Assembly: GCA_949987705.1 (NCBI GenBank)
Contig: OX465284.1
Span: 116,419,163-116,483,162, forward strand
DNA length: 64,000 nucleotides
Direction: 5' to 3'
Source of the DNA: Thereva unica
Lineage: Eukaryota > Arthropoda > Insecta > Diptera > Therevidae
A program made the translations under genes and the position numbers. The notes beneath the pieces were generated by a model. That model was not told the DNA's origin. It saw nothing but the letters and a program-made list of their open reading frames with translations, and did no database searches. Shown in pieces: positions 1 through 11,584 of the stretch. Position 1 is the first letter of the stretch; each line of letters opens with the position of its first letter.

Positions 1-60
1 TTTCATCCTTGGAGTGCTATGCCTCCAGAAACAAGAGAACCTCGACAGCGATATGAGACT
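1..60 (-). mobile_element. tRNA-derived SINE, body fragment
   Basis: The stretch around 10-40 (GGAGTGCTATGCCTCCAGAA) matches the conserved body block of the SINE at 53645-54070 and 34700-34990, in reverse orientation. The fragment is cut by the window edge. The head of a related copy lies at about 420-590, so 1-590 may be one degenerate, interrupted insertion. Confidence 0.45.
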
Positions 61-199
61 ACAAGCAGTTTTAATGCTAAAACTGGATGTATAGTTCGAA
101 CTTTTTCCCCGAAGCTTTGTCGAAAAGTACCTTGTTGTACCCTTTGCCACCTGGCGCGTAAACTCTAGGCCGATCTCGCCTCTCGCTCTAGCCTAGGGC

Positions 200-262
200 C
201 GGCGCTGTCTTCTATGATTCTATCCATTTATCAGGCAGAAGAATCAACGCTTCCACTATTTT
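200..262 (+). repeat. Short dispersed repeat shared with 31035-31090
   Basis: The segment containing TTATCAGGCAGAAGAATCA followed by CTTCCACT recurs at 31050-31085 with few changes. The shared block is about 45-60 bp and non-coding. Its family is not recognised; it may be part of a SINE body. Confidence 0.45.
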
Positions 263-419
263 TTTTAATTTAACAAACCACCCGCCGCTCGAAAACGAGG
301 ACGAGTTCCAGGGGACTGACGCAGCTTCGGGATGATGGTGGACCTCTACCTTCCTCATAGCATGCACATTGCAAGGGCAGTTTGCTTCTTAGAATACAAG
401 CCGTTCACTTTAACAACCT

Positions 420-590
420 TCCAGAACATAGAATGCTAGAGGGAAGACAAGAAAAAGGGAAAGTTAGTGAAAGATCAAAGAAAATAGAAAACTCCATTCA
501 GGGGAGTGGATTCGAACCAAAGACCTCTGGACAGGTAGTCGGGAGCCTTACAGACTGCTTAGGCTAACAAGGCCGACCAGTACTGTTTAT
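420..590 (-). mobile_element. tRNA-derived SINE head
   Basis: On the minus strand this carries a B-box-like GGTTCGAATCC preceded by CCAGAGGTC, and an A-box-like region near 540-575. The arrangement matches the SINE heads at 53645 and 34985. It does not fold as a clean tRNA, so it is a retroposed tRNA derivative and not a tRNA gene. The nearby 61-codon ORF is incidental. Confidence 0.5.
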
Positions 591-599
591 AGTTGTGAT

Positions 600-1910
600 T
601 GCTATGAGTATAAACAATCAAAAGTATCTCAAACAAAATTTTTGTCATTGATCAATTAACAGTACAAAAATAAAAAATACATGTATATGTGAAAGAATGC
701 CTTCTCATCCTGATCTCATATAATCAAACGAATCGATCTAATAAGTTCGATAAATTGTGGCGAAAACCCAGCACTGAGACTAATCACGAAAACTTCAAGG
801 ACTAAGAAACAACAAAATATACCGTTACACCCAGAACAGGTATACTACACTTGCTCTCCTTGTAACAATGAATTGGTAACCCTTATCCCTCGGTACATTA
901 TGATAAGTGTAGAAATTCCTATCACCTTTCTCCGCCCATCGTTGTATCTAGAGAGTCTCGTCAGCGCTAATTTTAGGATCAACAAGGACTCGCACAAGGT
1001 CGTTCTTAAATAGCTCCTTTTGAACGATTTCCCTTTTAACGCAAAATTAATTTGCACTGTTTTCTTTCCAGCCAAAACTTTCCCTTGTAAAAATCTCGAG
1101 GAGCGCGAGTAGAACTTCTGACGGGTGGAAGGTGGATGGGGATGGGGGTGGGGTTAGGTCTGGAGGAGCAAAGCCACAGGAAACCTGTGTGATGGGAGAG
1201 ATCCTTCGACGGCGGCTCTTTCCTTATTTAAAATTCATTTTCTGATTTCACCGGCAAAAGTCATGCCAAGTAATGTTCGCGGCTCTGTTGTTTTGCGGCC
1301 TGCATAATCGGGATTTTTGAATATTTATTATTAAGTGTAGTTGTGGAGGGGGGATATGCATACGTGTATTTTTAAACAAGAAAAACATAAGAAAATAATA
1401 TGTTTAATTTTTTGGAAGGGTTTTCGAGTTTGGAGGTGAATTTTGTTCAACTTTTGTGCTTCGGGATGTTCCACTTTAGGATTGGGTAAAGAGGAAAATT
1501 GAAAGCACATCAAATTCGTAATTGCACCAAGGCACTTTGGCGCATTTCTATCTTGCTAAAACAAAATTGCCATGTTTGGACTGTAGAGCAATCTCAAGAA
1601 GAATGAATCATTCAATATAAACGACGTATTGCCTCTGTGTGCCGGTTATTTTTTGCTGCATACTTTTGTGCTAAAAACTATCACATTAATATTTAATTTT
1701 GCATACCTTTAGGGGAACATTTTATTACTTATAGTAATAATGCTAAACTTTTAGGAGGAGATAGAACGATTATTTTGCTTGTTAGCAGTTGTAAATGATT
1801 CAAATCGACAACAACAAAACAAATATTATTAAAAAAGTTCGCTTAAAAAAAGAACAAGGCGACTGGGGAATAAACTATCGTTATTAAGTATTTCTGAAGT
1901 CGTACATCAT
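600..1910. other. AT-rich stretch without a recognised gene
   Basis: Only short spurious ORFs occur here. There is a local G-rich patch at about 1130-1160. I see no transposon ends, tandem repeat or conserved protein motif. Confidence 0.6.
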
Positions 1911-1912
1911 TC

Positions 1913-2085
1913 TATAGTTCAAAGGTAGGTAAGGTTCATCGACTTCTTTTCAAGCACACCCAGATGGTTTTCTTATTATATCCTCAAAACTAAGCTTGCA
2001 CCATGACCTGAACGACATGACGGACTTTTATTATCAACGATGATTCCTAAGCTTGTTTCACTCACATAAAAAAGCAATCCAATTT
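1913..2085 (+). mobile_element. CR1/Jockey-like LINE, 3' end fragment
   Basis: This aligns by eye with the end of the LINE at 28620-29905. It has a degenerate C-terminal codon stretch (TTCAAAGGTAGGTAAGGTTC), then the conserved 3' UTR block TTGCACCATGACCTGAACGA at about 1994, then TCCTAAGCTTG and an A-rich end. The 5' part is missing, as is usual for LINE insertions. No coding capacity remains. Confidence 0.65.
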
Positions 2086-2089
2086 TCGT

Positions 2090-3090
2090 AAATCATCTCT
2101 ATCGCCATTGCAGTAAACTCAGGAGCCACGGAACAAACGGAGTTAAGTCCATGCTATCAACAGAACCACAAGAGCCCTATAAAATCAGCCTGAGTGCACA
2201 TGGGGAGCCCGTGAGGCTCCCTACCTTATAAATTAGGTATTAAGTCTAAATTTAAAATAATCTCATTAAATTTAATTGCGACCCTTTACTACTCCCCAAA
2301 AAATATTTCCAACCCTCCCCGATCCCCATCGCCCCCCAGAACTCCCCGTAGCCGAGCCATGAAGCTGCGATATTACATGCCTCCTCATTTCCCGGCCATA
2401 ACTCCTCTCGAATGCTGCGCCGATGTTGTTGTGCTCCGGTCTTGTTTATAGGCGCTTTTCATGCTAGCAATTAGAGGCATTAGCCGTAATTACTCGGGTT
2501 CAGCTGCCATGCATCATGCTATTCCGGGATTCATGAACTCCGATATAAGTGCCACCACATTGCGGCGGCTGGCGCCTAATGCAGCATTATGCAGGAACGC
2601 ACTCGCCGCCCTTTGTTGCGCCGTGATAAGAGTGATGACGACAATCGGGATGTTAAGGAACGTCAATCTGAACATGCTTTGAGCTTAATTGGACGAATTT
2701 ATGTAATTGGTCCCCTCGGTAAGGAGATTGCAGAATGGATGTGATGGAAGTCGAACTCTAGGTTATGTGTATTTATGGAGATGTGTGTCGTTCTGTGCAA
2801 CTTACCATATTAAGTGGATCGTCAGGAGGAACGCTCCCGGGACCACAAGATCGTCTGATCCTGCTGACCATCTGCGACGGAAGACTACAAGCCCGGGCAT
2901 CTGAAAAGAGAGAAAAAATATTTTTTTAAAAAAATTATATGGGAAAAGTCTATTTATTTTTTAAACGATTTGGTTGATCTCAACAAATATTGGAGGATCA
3001 TCGATCGCTGTACGATCATCGCAAGATCATTGCTCTAAACTATGAAATTATTCGCTTTTAATCATGATTAAACAAAGGATAAAAGGATGC
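2090..3090. other. Unique block, no recognised gene
   Basis: The part at 2280-2690 is more GC-balanced than its surroundings and contains homeodomain-type core sites (GTAATTA at about 2488). A small hairpin GGGAGCC/GGCTCCC lies at about 2202-2222. The 73- and 65-codon ORFs at 2461 and 2707 have no recognisable domain. A conserved non-coding element is possible but cannot be shown from one sequence. Confidence 0.35.
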
Positions 3091-3095
3091 CATTA

Positions 3096-3240
3096 AGCAT
3101 ACTCAGTAGATTGCTTCTCGTTGAATTGGTTAGGTCAAGCAGCATTGGACCTGGTTAGTACTTAGTTGGGGGACCGCTTTGGTAAAACAACACTCGCGTT
3201 TGGAAAAGAAGAAGACGGTGTTCTAAGATTGCTATTGCAG
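3096..3240 (+). mobile_element. 5S rRNA-derived SINE (SINE3-like), copy 1
   Basis: The segment reads like a diverged 5S rRNA. CATACTC is followed by GCTTCTCGTTGAATTGG, AGCAGCATTGGACCTGG, then TTAGTACTTAGTTGGGGGAC and CGCTT. The internal control region (A-box-like GTCAAGCAGC and the C-box-like block) is kept. Related copies lie at 11317 (+), 13550 (-) and 31590 (-). They share changes relative to ordinary insect 5S, so they form a family and are not independent 5S pseudogenes. Confidence 0.7.
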
Positions 3241-3664
3241 CACTGGTTTTTGGCTGTAGACTTCCTGCAGGTCTTGCTCATCAGGTTATCCGTGTACAAA
3301 TTGAGTTTGGAACAACATTAGTGATTTGTTGTGCTTGTTGCAAGAGTCCCTTAAGGACTAACTCTGCCATTCCGATCATTATTCATTTTGTATGAGAGCA
3401 TTATTGATAATGGACAACGTATTATCGAGAATTTGGTTCGTTCCAAATATTAGAGTTGAGACATCAACGAAACGACACCATGGTATCTCTTCATGATGTC
3501 ACTCGAAACCAAATAGACCAGTTCTTGATAAACGCTATCTTGCGAGCCCAATAATGGTATGAACGTACTAGCGTGCCAAAGTTATTTCGAATCACCATCT
3601 TGTTGGTATGGTGCTGGCCTAGATCATATTCCTGAAATAGGCTCGAATCAACACAATCAGAAAC

Positions 3665-3750
3665 AACTGCAGCCATGCGTTAGTGGAGTCGAGCCACAGA
3701 CCTGTGGGAGGGTAGTCGAGCGGATTAAGGTTGTCAAGGCCGCTGATGTA
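3665..3750 (-). mobile_element. tRNA-derived SINE head, degenerate
   Basis: On the minus strand the sequence has a B-box-like stretch (CTGTGGCTCGACTCC) preceded by CCCACAGGTC. The surrounding order matches the SINE head at 420-590. The body is not evident. Confidence 0.4.
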
Positions 3751-5370
3751 ATCTTTGCCATAATATTCTAAGCCAATTCCGGTTGCCCTAATCTTGGAAT
3801 AAACCTGTTCGCCAAGCGTTGACAGTGTCGTCCATTTCTTGCGATTACGTTATAGAGATTGCCATTGAGATTTAAGTCAGATGCTTTTATTCCTCCTCCA
3901 CAAAGAAACTTCGTAACTCCTCTAACCGAATTCTATAAAAACACTCCCTTGTTTTTATTGCACAAACAAACTTGCGAGTCTTGATTCAGTTTGTGTTATC
4001 GTTCTGTGACCAAGCAGAGCATCCCACTTAAGCTTCCTGAATAAATTTTGCAACTTGTTCAAATATCGCAACATAAAGAGCCAAAATTACTCCGAACCAG
4101 TCCCACCCCCCGGCCGTCATCTATTTTCATAACATCCCCCCTCCACCCGCGCAGCAATATGCGAAATGTAAAAGAAAATCCCGCGTTATTTGCCAACAAA
4201 AGTACGGGCGAGCTGCGACGGGATTTCTGCTTCTGTCTTCGAGTCGCTCGCACAGAAGATGATGTCTTCTGGTAATTAATCATGCACCAGCGACAGCCTC
4301 CGAGAGCAGCGCCAGATTTCTGCTTCGGATTCTTTCTTCCGCAACGAAAGCAAAAGAAACTTTCCTCGGATGATGTCGAACGTGCCTCCATTATTCTTCC
4401 CCGAGTGCAATCCGTTCGCCCTTCTGCCCGGCGCTCCTCCTCGGATTGCGGCTCATCAAAGGCGAGTTTCACTTTACTCGAGAAACTTTGTCGGCAGTTT
4501 TGAGGGAAGCATGAGGAGACCTTAAGAATTTCTTCAAACAATCTCAAGAAAATTGCAATGAATTTCAGGTATTCAAAAGTGATTAGGTTTGGGCGAAGGT
4601 GAGATGCTGCTGCGCTTCTCTGCACCCGTCTGAGATCTGATTGTGACACTGGCGTTGTCTTAGGCCTCCGTGGCAGGCACAGAGTGCCGATGTCATTAGG
4701 AGAAAGTTCTTATCGGAATTGCTTCCAGCACACTTGCGCTGGCGGGGAATTACCCATTCAGGAGCCCTAATGGCGGTTAAATAGTGCACTTGGGGCCAAT
4801 AATTGCCGGAGCTCCCAGGTTGGCTGTTCAATTTATTTAATGAGTCCTATACAATCACCACTAGGGCGGCCGATGCAACACATTCACGGGCACTAAAGAT
4901 AAGGTGGTGGGCTTTTAGTCTGCACAATTAAGTCATTACTTGTCGAGGATGGGGGGGGGGGGGGGTTTCGGGGTTTTTTTTTGCATGCATTATGGAATTG
5001 GCACGAACACTTGTTGAAGATAAACAAAACACTCTATGTTAGAAATACAAGATCGGATGCTTGAAGTTGAGCATAAATAACACCGTACATGGCTTACATT
5101 GTATTGTTTAATCACGTTTAGACAATGCAACTGGAATTTTAAAGCTAATCTAGATCGGAGTTGATATGCAGTGTCAGAAAGTGCCAGCACTCCTTCATTT
5201 ACATTCACTGGACTGATAAATATTTATTAGGTGAATTGTAAGAGGTCTTGACTACTTTAAATCAACTGTGGCTATTTTTTACGTTTTCAACCACACAAAT
5301 TTTCACCCATTCTTACAATACAATCTATCTCATCTACATATTCATTTTTGGAATATAACAGAACAACTTC
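3750..5370. other. Unique sequence; unrecognised minus-strand ORF at 4059-4649
   Basis: The 196-codon minus-strand ORF at 4059-4649 has no domain I recognise. It is basic, serine-rich and overlapped by open frames on the other strand, so coding is doubtful. The block contains TAATTAAT-type sites near 4274 and a 14-G run near 4950. It may be conserved non-coding DNA, but there is no direct evidence. Confidence 0.3.
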
Positions 5371-5605
5371 AATGGATGGAGAGTCTAGTAGTGTAGCTAT
5401 ACCAATTCTAGATCACTGATTCATCGATTGTATCATGGTTGTTGTCTTGGATGGGGATGTAATCCTGGAGTGTAAGTGAGCGCCATCTGTGGGAAATTAG
5501 TTGAACTTCGTTGTAGTGAGTTTTGTGAGCTTTCGCGCGCTACGTATGGAAAATTGGTTGAACTTCAGAGTCTTGGGTGGGATCTTTTGGGGAGATCCTT
5601 GCCTG
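5370..5605 (+). mobile_element. RNase H LINE 3' UTR fragment, copy A
   Basis: The block GCGCCATCTGTGGGAAATTA followed by GTTGAACTTCG recurs at 37890-37920 and 60498-60530. At 60.5 kb it lies just downstream of a LINE C-terminal coding remnant. I therefore infer that all three are 3' UTR pieces of the same LINE family. An upstream marker, AGTAGTGTAGCTATA, also matches the 60.4-kb copy. Confidence 0.5.
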
Positions 5606-6019
5606 AATTCCATACTTTAATTAATTCGTGATGGGGTCTGCCTACTAGTTTCGATGACTGCATAAGCCTTTACGACAGAGTAGGCTTGCGGCACAACCAG
5701 GTTGGTTTCCGATTCGTACACCCAAAACTAGATTCAATTCTCAAGAGTCCAGATTATGACTTTCTCGTAGAATACATTCCGCCAAACCATTTTATGGGTG
5801 ATCCATAGATCTGTCACAAAGAGCTTTCCAAAAGCACACACCGAACCCTTTATCTTCTAACTCAGTTATTCTTGTAATTTACTCAAAATATAAAATATCA
5901 TTAATGGCATTTGTGGCTGTTTGGATTTTAACCAAAGAAGAAGAAACTATCTAGATGTTTGTGATAAAACCGAGACAGATAAATCGCCTGGTCCAAACAT
6001 TGTACCCCATATTTTTTTT

Positions 6020-6450
6020 TTTTATGTGGCAGTGCTAAGCTCAGGAGTCACCCTTTGTACCACTAGTCCGTCATGTCATTTGTCACGTCATGGTGCAATG
6101 TCTAGCAGTAAGCTTAGTACGGGGGAGGGGGGGGGGGTTATAAAGGTACGGGGGGGTATTGAAGAAGGTGGTGATGAACCCTGCGTTTGAATTCTTGGAT
6201 GTTGTATGAGCTCGGAAATACTGACTGCGAGAGATCGTTCCAGAGTCGAGTTGTTCTATTCACAAACGAATTCATATCTTGTTGAGTGCGTGAAAGGGGG
6301 AGTTGCAGGTGGAGGGAATGAGATGAGTGGGCTAATCTGGTGTTGCGGGTATAAGATTGCCGTGGAGGCAGGAGAGCGTTTAACTCGAAGGAACAGTCAC
6401 TATGATAGTAGCGATAAAATTTTGTCAGTGCTGCTACATTCCTACGGTGG
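6020..6450 (-). mobile_element. CR1/Jockey-like LINE, C-terminal and 3' UTR fragment
   Basis: The plus strand here resembles the reverse complement of 29450-29890 over about 400 bp. Shared blocks include CAGGAGTCACCCTTTGTACC, GGAAATACTGACTGCG, CAGAGTCGAGTTGTTCTATT and CTGCTACATTCCTACGGTGG. It is a minus-strand copy covering the end of ORF2 plus the 3' UTR. G-runs at 6120-6160 sit where the other copy has pyrimidine-rich proline codons. Frameshifts make it a pseudogene, and the 98-codon plus-strand ORF is a shadow. Confidence 0.75.
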
Positions 6451-6579
6451 CTCAGGGGGTCAGGTCAATTATATGGTAAATTATATGGTTCTCAAGAAAT
6501 GATTCTCCATTTTTCAGTTAATCCTCTTCGATTCAAACTTCGGGTTTTTCTGGTCTAGGCTCACTTTGTTCGTCTTTTA

Positions 6580-6725
6580 CTGCTCCTTTAATCCTTTTTG
6601 GGGCTTAGGGCGCAAATAGCTGCTTTTTTGCCTGACAGTGCTCAACTCCATCTAGGGTTTTCCAGTTGTGGCGGTCTTTGTTAATAAGGTTCTCCTCCAC
6701 GTCGATTTCTACCAAAAACTCCCCC
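6580..6725 (-). mobile_element. RTE-like LINE, 3' terminal fragment
   Basis: The segment resembles the 3' end of the RTE-like element at 57690-57850. Shared blocks include GCTCAACTCCATCTAGGGTT against GCTCAACTCTGTCCAGGATC, then CCCAGTTGTGGCGG-type sequence and GGTTCTCCTCCA. It encodes only a diverged C-terminal tail. Confidence 0.55.
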
Positions 6726-6729
6726 AGCA

Positions 6730-9450
6730 TGAAAGCTCACTGAAGACACCCTATCCTCAAAGCCCCACAAGATCCCATTTAAGATAACTGATTCGCGCCC
6801 AAGATTCCTCCAGCATGAAAACCCACCCAAGATCCCCTAAGCCACCGCTGCGAAGTTCAAATGATTTCAAACAGGTGGTGCTAAAGCTTAACTTAAAAAG
6901 CTCACCATGCAGGTTCCTGTCTCAAATAAAGCTCACACCCGAGCCCACAATTGTGAAACATGGTAGTCCCGATTTCTACTCGTGGCAAATCTAATGGTTC
7001 AAATATAAACGGTCAATGACTATTTCTGCTCTTAGTTTAGACATATGCATTCTGGTTATCAGTTTCGTTATAGAAGGTGGCATACTAAACCAAACAATAT
7101 AGCCTCAAATACAAACGTGAGCAGGTCCAAAAACTTGAGCAGATGCTAGAAAGCATTTCTAAATAATGTTATAAATATTTGCTTAATCCGATTAAGATAC
7201 AAGATGTGTTCCTAAATACCGCAAAGTTTAATAATTTCTTGATCCAAGTCTGCCAGTACCAAGATTAGGGAAAGTAAGTACCCTGGATTAAGTCAATCAA
7301 GTATCGCAGCTCAGCACTGAAAATAGCAGGCCCAAGGATTCCTAAGTCCTTAATCCACACAACTATTTGAGCAACCCTTTCAAACATATAAGACATTAGC
7401 CTTAAGCCTCTCCTCCTCTGGTCCTCTAGCTAGATCCATAACTAAGCATGCGAAATCACGCACACAATGCCTGGTGACCCCGCCATAAACTTGGGGATAA
7501 TATCGTCTCATTAATCAAATCTATACGAAACCATATTAAATTTCCAAAATTATCTTGATTTATATATTCTGACAAAATTTCCATCATCGAGTGCGTAGTT
7601 GGGGCTGCTTGCTCTCTTCACACACTTTATTAGACATCCCCCCACCCCCTCCACGAGAAGACATAATCACAAGAAAGTACAAAACAATTTTCGGAAACCA
7701 TTTGTTACCCAGAGGACTCCCAGCTAAGACCACGTGCTCTCAATCAATATTTGCACAAAACGAAGCGCTTTTAACCCACATCACTAATCCACACCATTTC
7801 CGTCCTCTTATAGCCATTTCCCCCGTCCCTTCGGGCTCTCCTGTTTGTGCCCGCCGCAGGAAGCAGCTCTAATAATAAAAGAAAACCGGCAATATCGAAG
7901 CGAAGGACTCACTCTCTCTCTGCTCGTCGAGAACTTATAGTATACATGACCTAGATGTAGTTCCCCTTTGTGCCACTAAATGAACATACAGGAAAAAGGA
8001 AAGTGGGCCTAGTAGGAAGCCCTGGTGAATGATTGCAATAAATAATAATGAGTTATCCCCGACTATCTTTGTTGTGTATTCAAGGGCTGCGCCAGTTCCT
8101 AAAGAAGTTGTAGCGTATCCGTCGTATCCTGGATACTCTATCGGATCGGGCCATCATCCACTTCCGAGAACAGTACGAACCGAACAAACGAGGCATAACA
8201 TCTCATAAATTCAACACCACTTGCGCCATTTCACAATGTTCATAGGACATTCTCCGTTTCTTTCTGCCTGGTTTTTAGGGGCCCCCAGCCAGGACCAAAA
8301 TCGGGACGTACAAAGCCATCTGTGTGTGAGAGAGTATTTGCCGAGCCGATACTTTGATGCCCCCTATATGTGACGGTGTATAGGTTGGCAAAGGATGTTA
8401 TGTAGGGATTATGTAGCTGGCAAAGGAAACTTCCTTATTCCTGAACGGGAGCAACAAAGCAACGATAAAAGAAGAAGAAGAATATAGCATAGGCAGATGG
8501 TACCGGAGAACGACAATAAGGACGACTGTGGAAGGAAGCAGGACCAGACGCCCTAAATGGGGTCAGTAGAGTTTCTTGAGCTTTTATCCCCCAAAAAAAT
8601 TACTTCCTTTTTCACTACACACACATACACATCCACCCGCACCCTCCCCCCCCTCCCCCTTCCCCGCGCGGATTTCATGTCTTTCAGCAAAGCCTGTGAC
8701 GGCCAATTGGACACGCAGCGGAGGGGGATTGGGTCTCGTGGAGGTAACAAGTATAGTATTTAAGTGACTAAAAATGTTGAAGGATACTTAGCAACAATTC
8801 GGCAGGACGAGAGGACGAATGCTGAATAGCAACAGCGCAATGAATCTTGCTTTTCGTTAGGTTCTAAGGCTCCTTTCGGACCAAGCGACGGCTTAAATAA
8901 TTTTTTGTTCTTTTTTTGTCCTTTTTGGAAGGACTTTGAAATAAAAACAAGTGCCCAGAAGTCCTCTTGACCCCAATATATATATTTTTTATATACTATA
9001 TAAGATTATATATAACAGAAAAACAAAATTGAGAATTAAATTGCTTGAGGTCATAGTCCCTGACATTCAAAGTTTTTGCAGGACGACGCGACGTTCGCTT
9101 GGCGATATTGTTCGAGGCACTTTTTGTGTAGTTCTAGAAAGCATCAGAGGAGAATGATGGATGGAGGAAATTAAGTTGGACGAAAAAAGAGATAAGGCTG
9201 CTTTATCCTTATTCTCCTTTTAATTTTTGAAGAGCGAAAGAGAGAAGGGTTTTGGTGAGTAAAATACTCCAGAGTTCAAGTTAAGCGCCTTTGTACTGTT
9301 TCGACTGTTTTTATCTAGAGTGTCAACGCCAACACACGATAGTGCTACTACCGAATCTCCAATCCAATGTTTTTGCAACAGAGCTCCCATTGATCGAACA
9401 GGAAATGGAATCCTCGTTTTTTTTGCTTACAAGTGATGTCAGAGGACCGA
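6730..9450. other. Unique or undefined sequence, no recognised gene
   Basis: No ORF has an identifiable domain. Small features are a (GAA)n run at about 8470, a pyrimidine-rich patch at 8610-8665 and an AT-rich dinucleotide patch at 8975-9015. Most small ORFs are overlapping and low-complexity. Confidence 0.45.
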
Positions 9451-9454
9451 ACAG

Positions 9455-9545
9455 AAGTATCACAGTATCATGCGTGGAGTCAAACCACGGACCTCCGAGA
9501 TTGTACTCGGTTGCCTCCTTGATAGGTAGCCCATCTAGGCCCCGA
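9455..9545 (-). mobile_element. tRNA-derived SINE head, degenerate
   Basis: A B-box-like GTGGTTTGACTCCACGC lies on the minus strand, preceded by GGAGGTC, as in the other SINE heads of the window. This SINE-like piece falls inside the 166-codon ORF at 9291-9791, which argues that the ORF is spurious. Confidence 0.35.
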
Positions 9546-9970
9546 TCGCTTTTGTACCAACAGTTCGTCAGTGGAGTGGCTCCACAGTTTTGTTGTTCTA
9601 TATTTATGAATGGTGTGCCCCAAAAAGGAGGAGTTAAGGCTGTGAGAATGTGCGTGCAGGTCCTATATTACCCTAAAAATATTGCCTTGGAAGCAGTAAA
9701 GCTTGAATTGCTGTGGAGCAATTGGCAGCAATACCATATTGCCAGGGCGGCAATATACGGTGGTTTAATGTTTCTAAGGAGGAGCAAATGACGCTATCAC
9801 AAATGAATTGGAAGGACAAGTTTGCATTTCTTAAGTAATCCTAGGCTGGTAACTTTCAATTCCCTGTGAAGTTTGTTTACTAATTTCGACTGGATTAGCT
9901 TTTGACGAAAAAGTAGGGTGGCGGTATATTCAGGTGCTTTGAGCCATAGAATTTTTGGGAGACGCAAGCC

Positions 9971-10236
9971 CACAGAGCTTTCCTTATTTGAAAGAGATCT
10001 CTCAAGCCACAGAGCTTTCTCCGACTCCCACAGCCCAATCTCAGAACAAGTTCTCAAATTAGAGCTTTCCAGAAGCTTTTTCTAAGCCATCGCATCCGAT
10101 ATCCACAGAGCTTTCCTTAATTCTTAGAAGAGATGACTCGAAACACAGAGCTTTTTTCAACTCGTACAGCCAACACCCAAGACCCAACTCTCAAGCTTCC
10201 AAATCAGAGCTTTTCACGTGCAGAACTTTCAAAGGC
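9971..10236. repeat. Two-unit tandem duplication, about 133 bp period
   Basis: CACAGAGCTTTCCTTA occurs at 9971 and again at 10104. The downstream order of blocks is repeated with moderate divergence: AGAGAT, CACAGAGCTTT, a CAGCC segment, then CTCAAG-type sequence and CAGAGCTTT. It is non-coding. A short related AGAGCTTTCCAAAAG occurs at 5820. Confidence 0.5.
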
Positions 10237-10239
10237 ATA

Positions 10240-10830
10240 CACCGAAAAGCTAAGACACACACACCGAACATCATCGATGACATCACTGCTCCAGAATTGG
10301 TTCGTGTTAGTTGCATGTCGCCTTCGATTTATTTTGGAAGCTTTTTAATTCGTCTTTTTTGAAGGCCAAGCATCAAGCAGCCTGGCGACCTTTGACATTT
10401 GTGATTTTTAATCGATAAGTCATGGATTATTAAGAAGAAAGTGGAGATCTACCGCTATTCACTGTCAGTCGCAAACAAGTTCTGGAACTTTTGGCTCACG
10501 ATAGTTTCTTTCAAGCGAAACATTGATTCTAATAAGACACCTTAACTCCACAGTATGTAGGTCAAGGCTCGAATCAGGGCTGTAGAGACATCGAACCAAA
10601 CAGTATGGTTTTAGATATTCGTCACAGACGATACCCAACCACCTATTCTTAGGTAAGCGAGTTTGTGGCCTCAAACCTGCGCGCCGATCACTGGAGACAG
10701 CCATGCACCCGACCTTACCTGGTGACATAGCTCTACTTTTTCGTATGGAGGCAACAAAGCATATTTTCATCGCCTTGGATTGAACGATTAATTGTTCTAC
10801 TCAAAATGTTTGGATGATAAAGAGAAGGCA
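10240..10830. other. No recognised feature
   Basis: The 101-codon minus-strand ORF at 10465-10770 shows no domain. The stretch runs directly into the R1-like fragment at 10830 and may hold decayed LINE sequence that I could not align. Confidence 0.35.
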
Positions 10831-10990
10831 AAGCATGCCCGAGGTTTGCGGAGCGCAGGGCACTGCTGAAAACAACGGACACCGAACGAACACCAACACC
10901 AGATGATGAGATTGGCGTTGAAAGTCATACCCCAGAAGCTTAAGGTATACGAAGATCAAAGAGACTGAGAAAGACAAAGATATACCAGGA
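10830..10990 (+). mobile_element. R1-like LINE ORF2 C-terminus, internally deleted
   Basis: Translation gives CPRFAERRALL, the conserved C-terminal CPRF block of R1-clade ORF2. Nucleotides match 50397-50580, with GAACACC and GAAGCTTAAG anchors at both ends. The segment between the two anchors is shorter, so this copy carries an internal deletion. It is a relic. Confidence 0.6.
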
Positions 10991-11316
10991 GAGATACCAG
11001 CTAGATAGCTGATCCAGCCCAGTGATGCAATAAGCCGATCACGCAATGGAAGATGAGAAAGAGGATAGGGAGGAAAATTTTTAGGTCAGATTAGAGCACG
11101 GAATCAGGGGCGGTGGAGAGCGCGAGAATGGAAGGAAAAATGCACACGCACTAGCATTTTAAAAGGAGATTGCCTCTGGGCATACCAACAGAGCGATTTC
11201 TCTGTGGGTTCCTCATGAGGACTCCATGTGGCAAATGAGGGGCATGCCGAAAGAGGGCGGTACTGAAGTTAGGTATGCCTTATATGCTTCTTAAAAGGGC
11301 TCTATGAGGCAAACCT

Positions 11317-11580
11317 CACTCAATAGACCGGTTCTGGTTCGATTACAGAAGTCAAGCAGCATTTGGACGTGCTTCGTACTCAGTAGGATGACCGCATTAG
11401 TAAAACGACATGCGTCACATTTTTCGGCCATTGTTTTTCACAGGGATCGGGCAGCAATAATTTTTTTTCAAGAGGGCGACATGGGGCATTCCTTATGACG
11501 AGGCGCAAATGAGGGAAGGCGTTAGATAACCTGTGTGGGCTATCGAGGCGGGGCCCTATCTGCACCCCTTCATCATACAT
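11317..11580 (+). mobile_element. 5S rRNA-derived SINE, copy 2 with shared tail
   Basis: The 5S-like head runs from about 11317 (CACTCAATAGACCGGTTCTG) through AGTCAAGCAGCATTTGGACG to GTACTCAGTAGGATGACCGC. Downstream the tail (GGCATTCCTTATGACGAGGC, then GCAAATGAGGGAA) matches the tail of copy 4 at 31600-31650. A shared non-5S tail shows this is a true composite retroposon with a 5S head and unrelated body. Confidence 0.7.
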
Positions 11581-11584
11581 CATA

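Noticed and set aside
4059..4649. 196-codon minus-strand ORF as a gene
   Set aside because: No recognisable domain, open frames on the other strand, and low-complexity basic composition. It is kept only as part of an unassigned block.
9690..9790. ACCATATTGCC/GGCAATATACGGT inverted motif as an element end
   Set aside because: The stem is short and imperfect, with no target duplication or second end.
9291..9791. 166-codon plus-strand ORF
   Set aside because: It runs through a SINE head on the opposite strand and unrelated sequence, with no domain.
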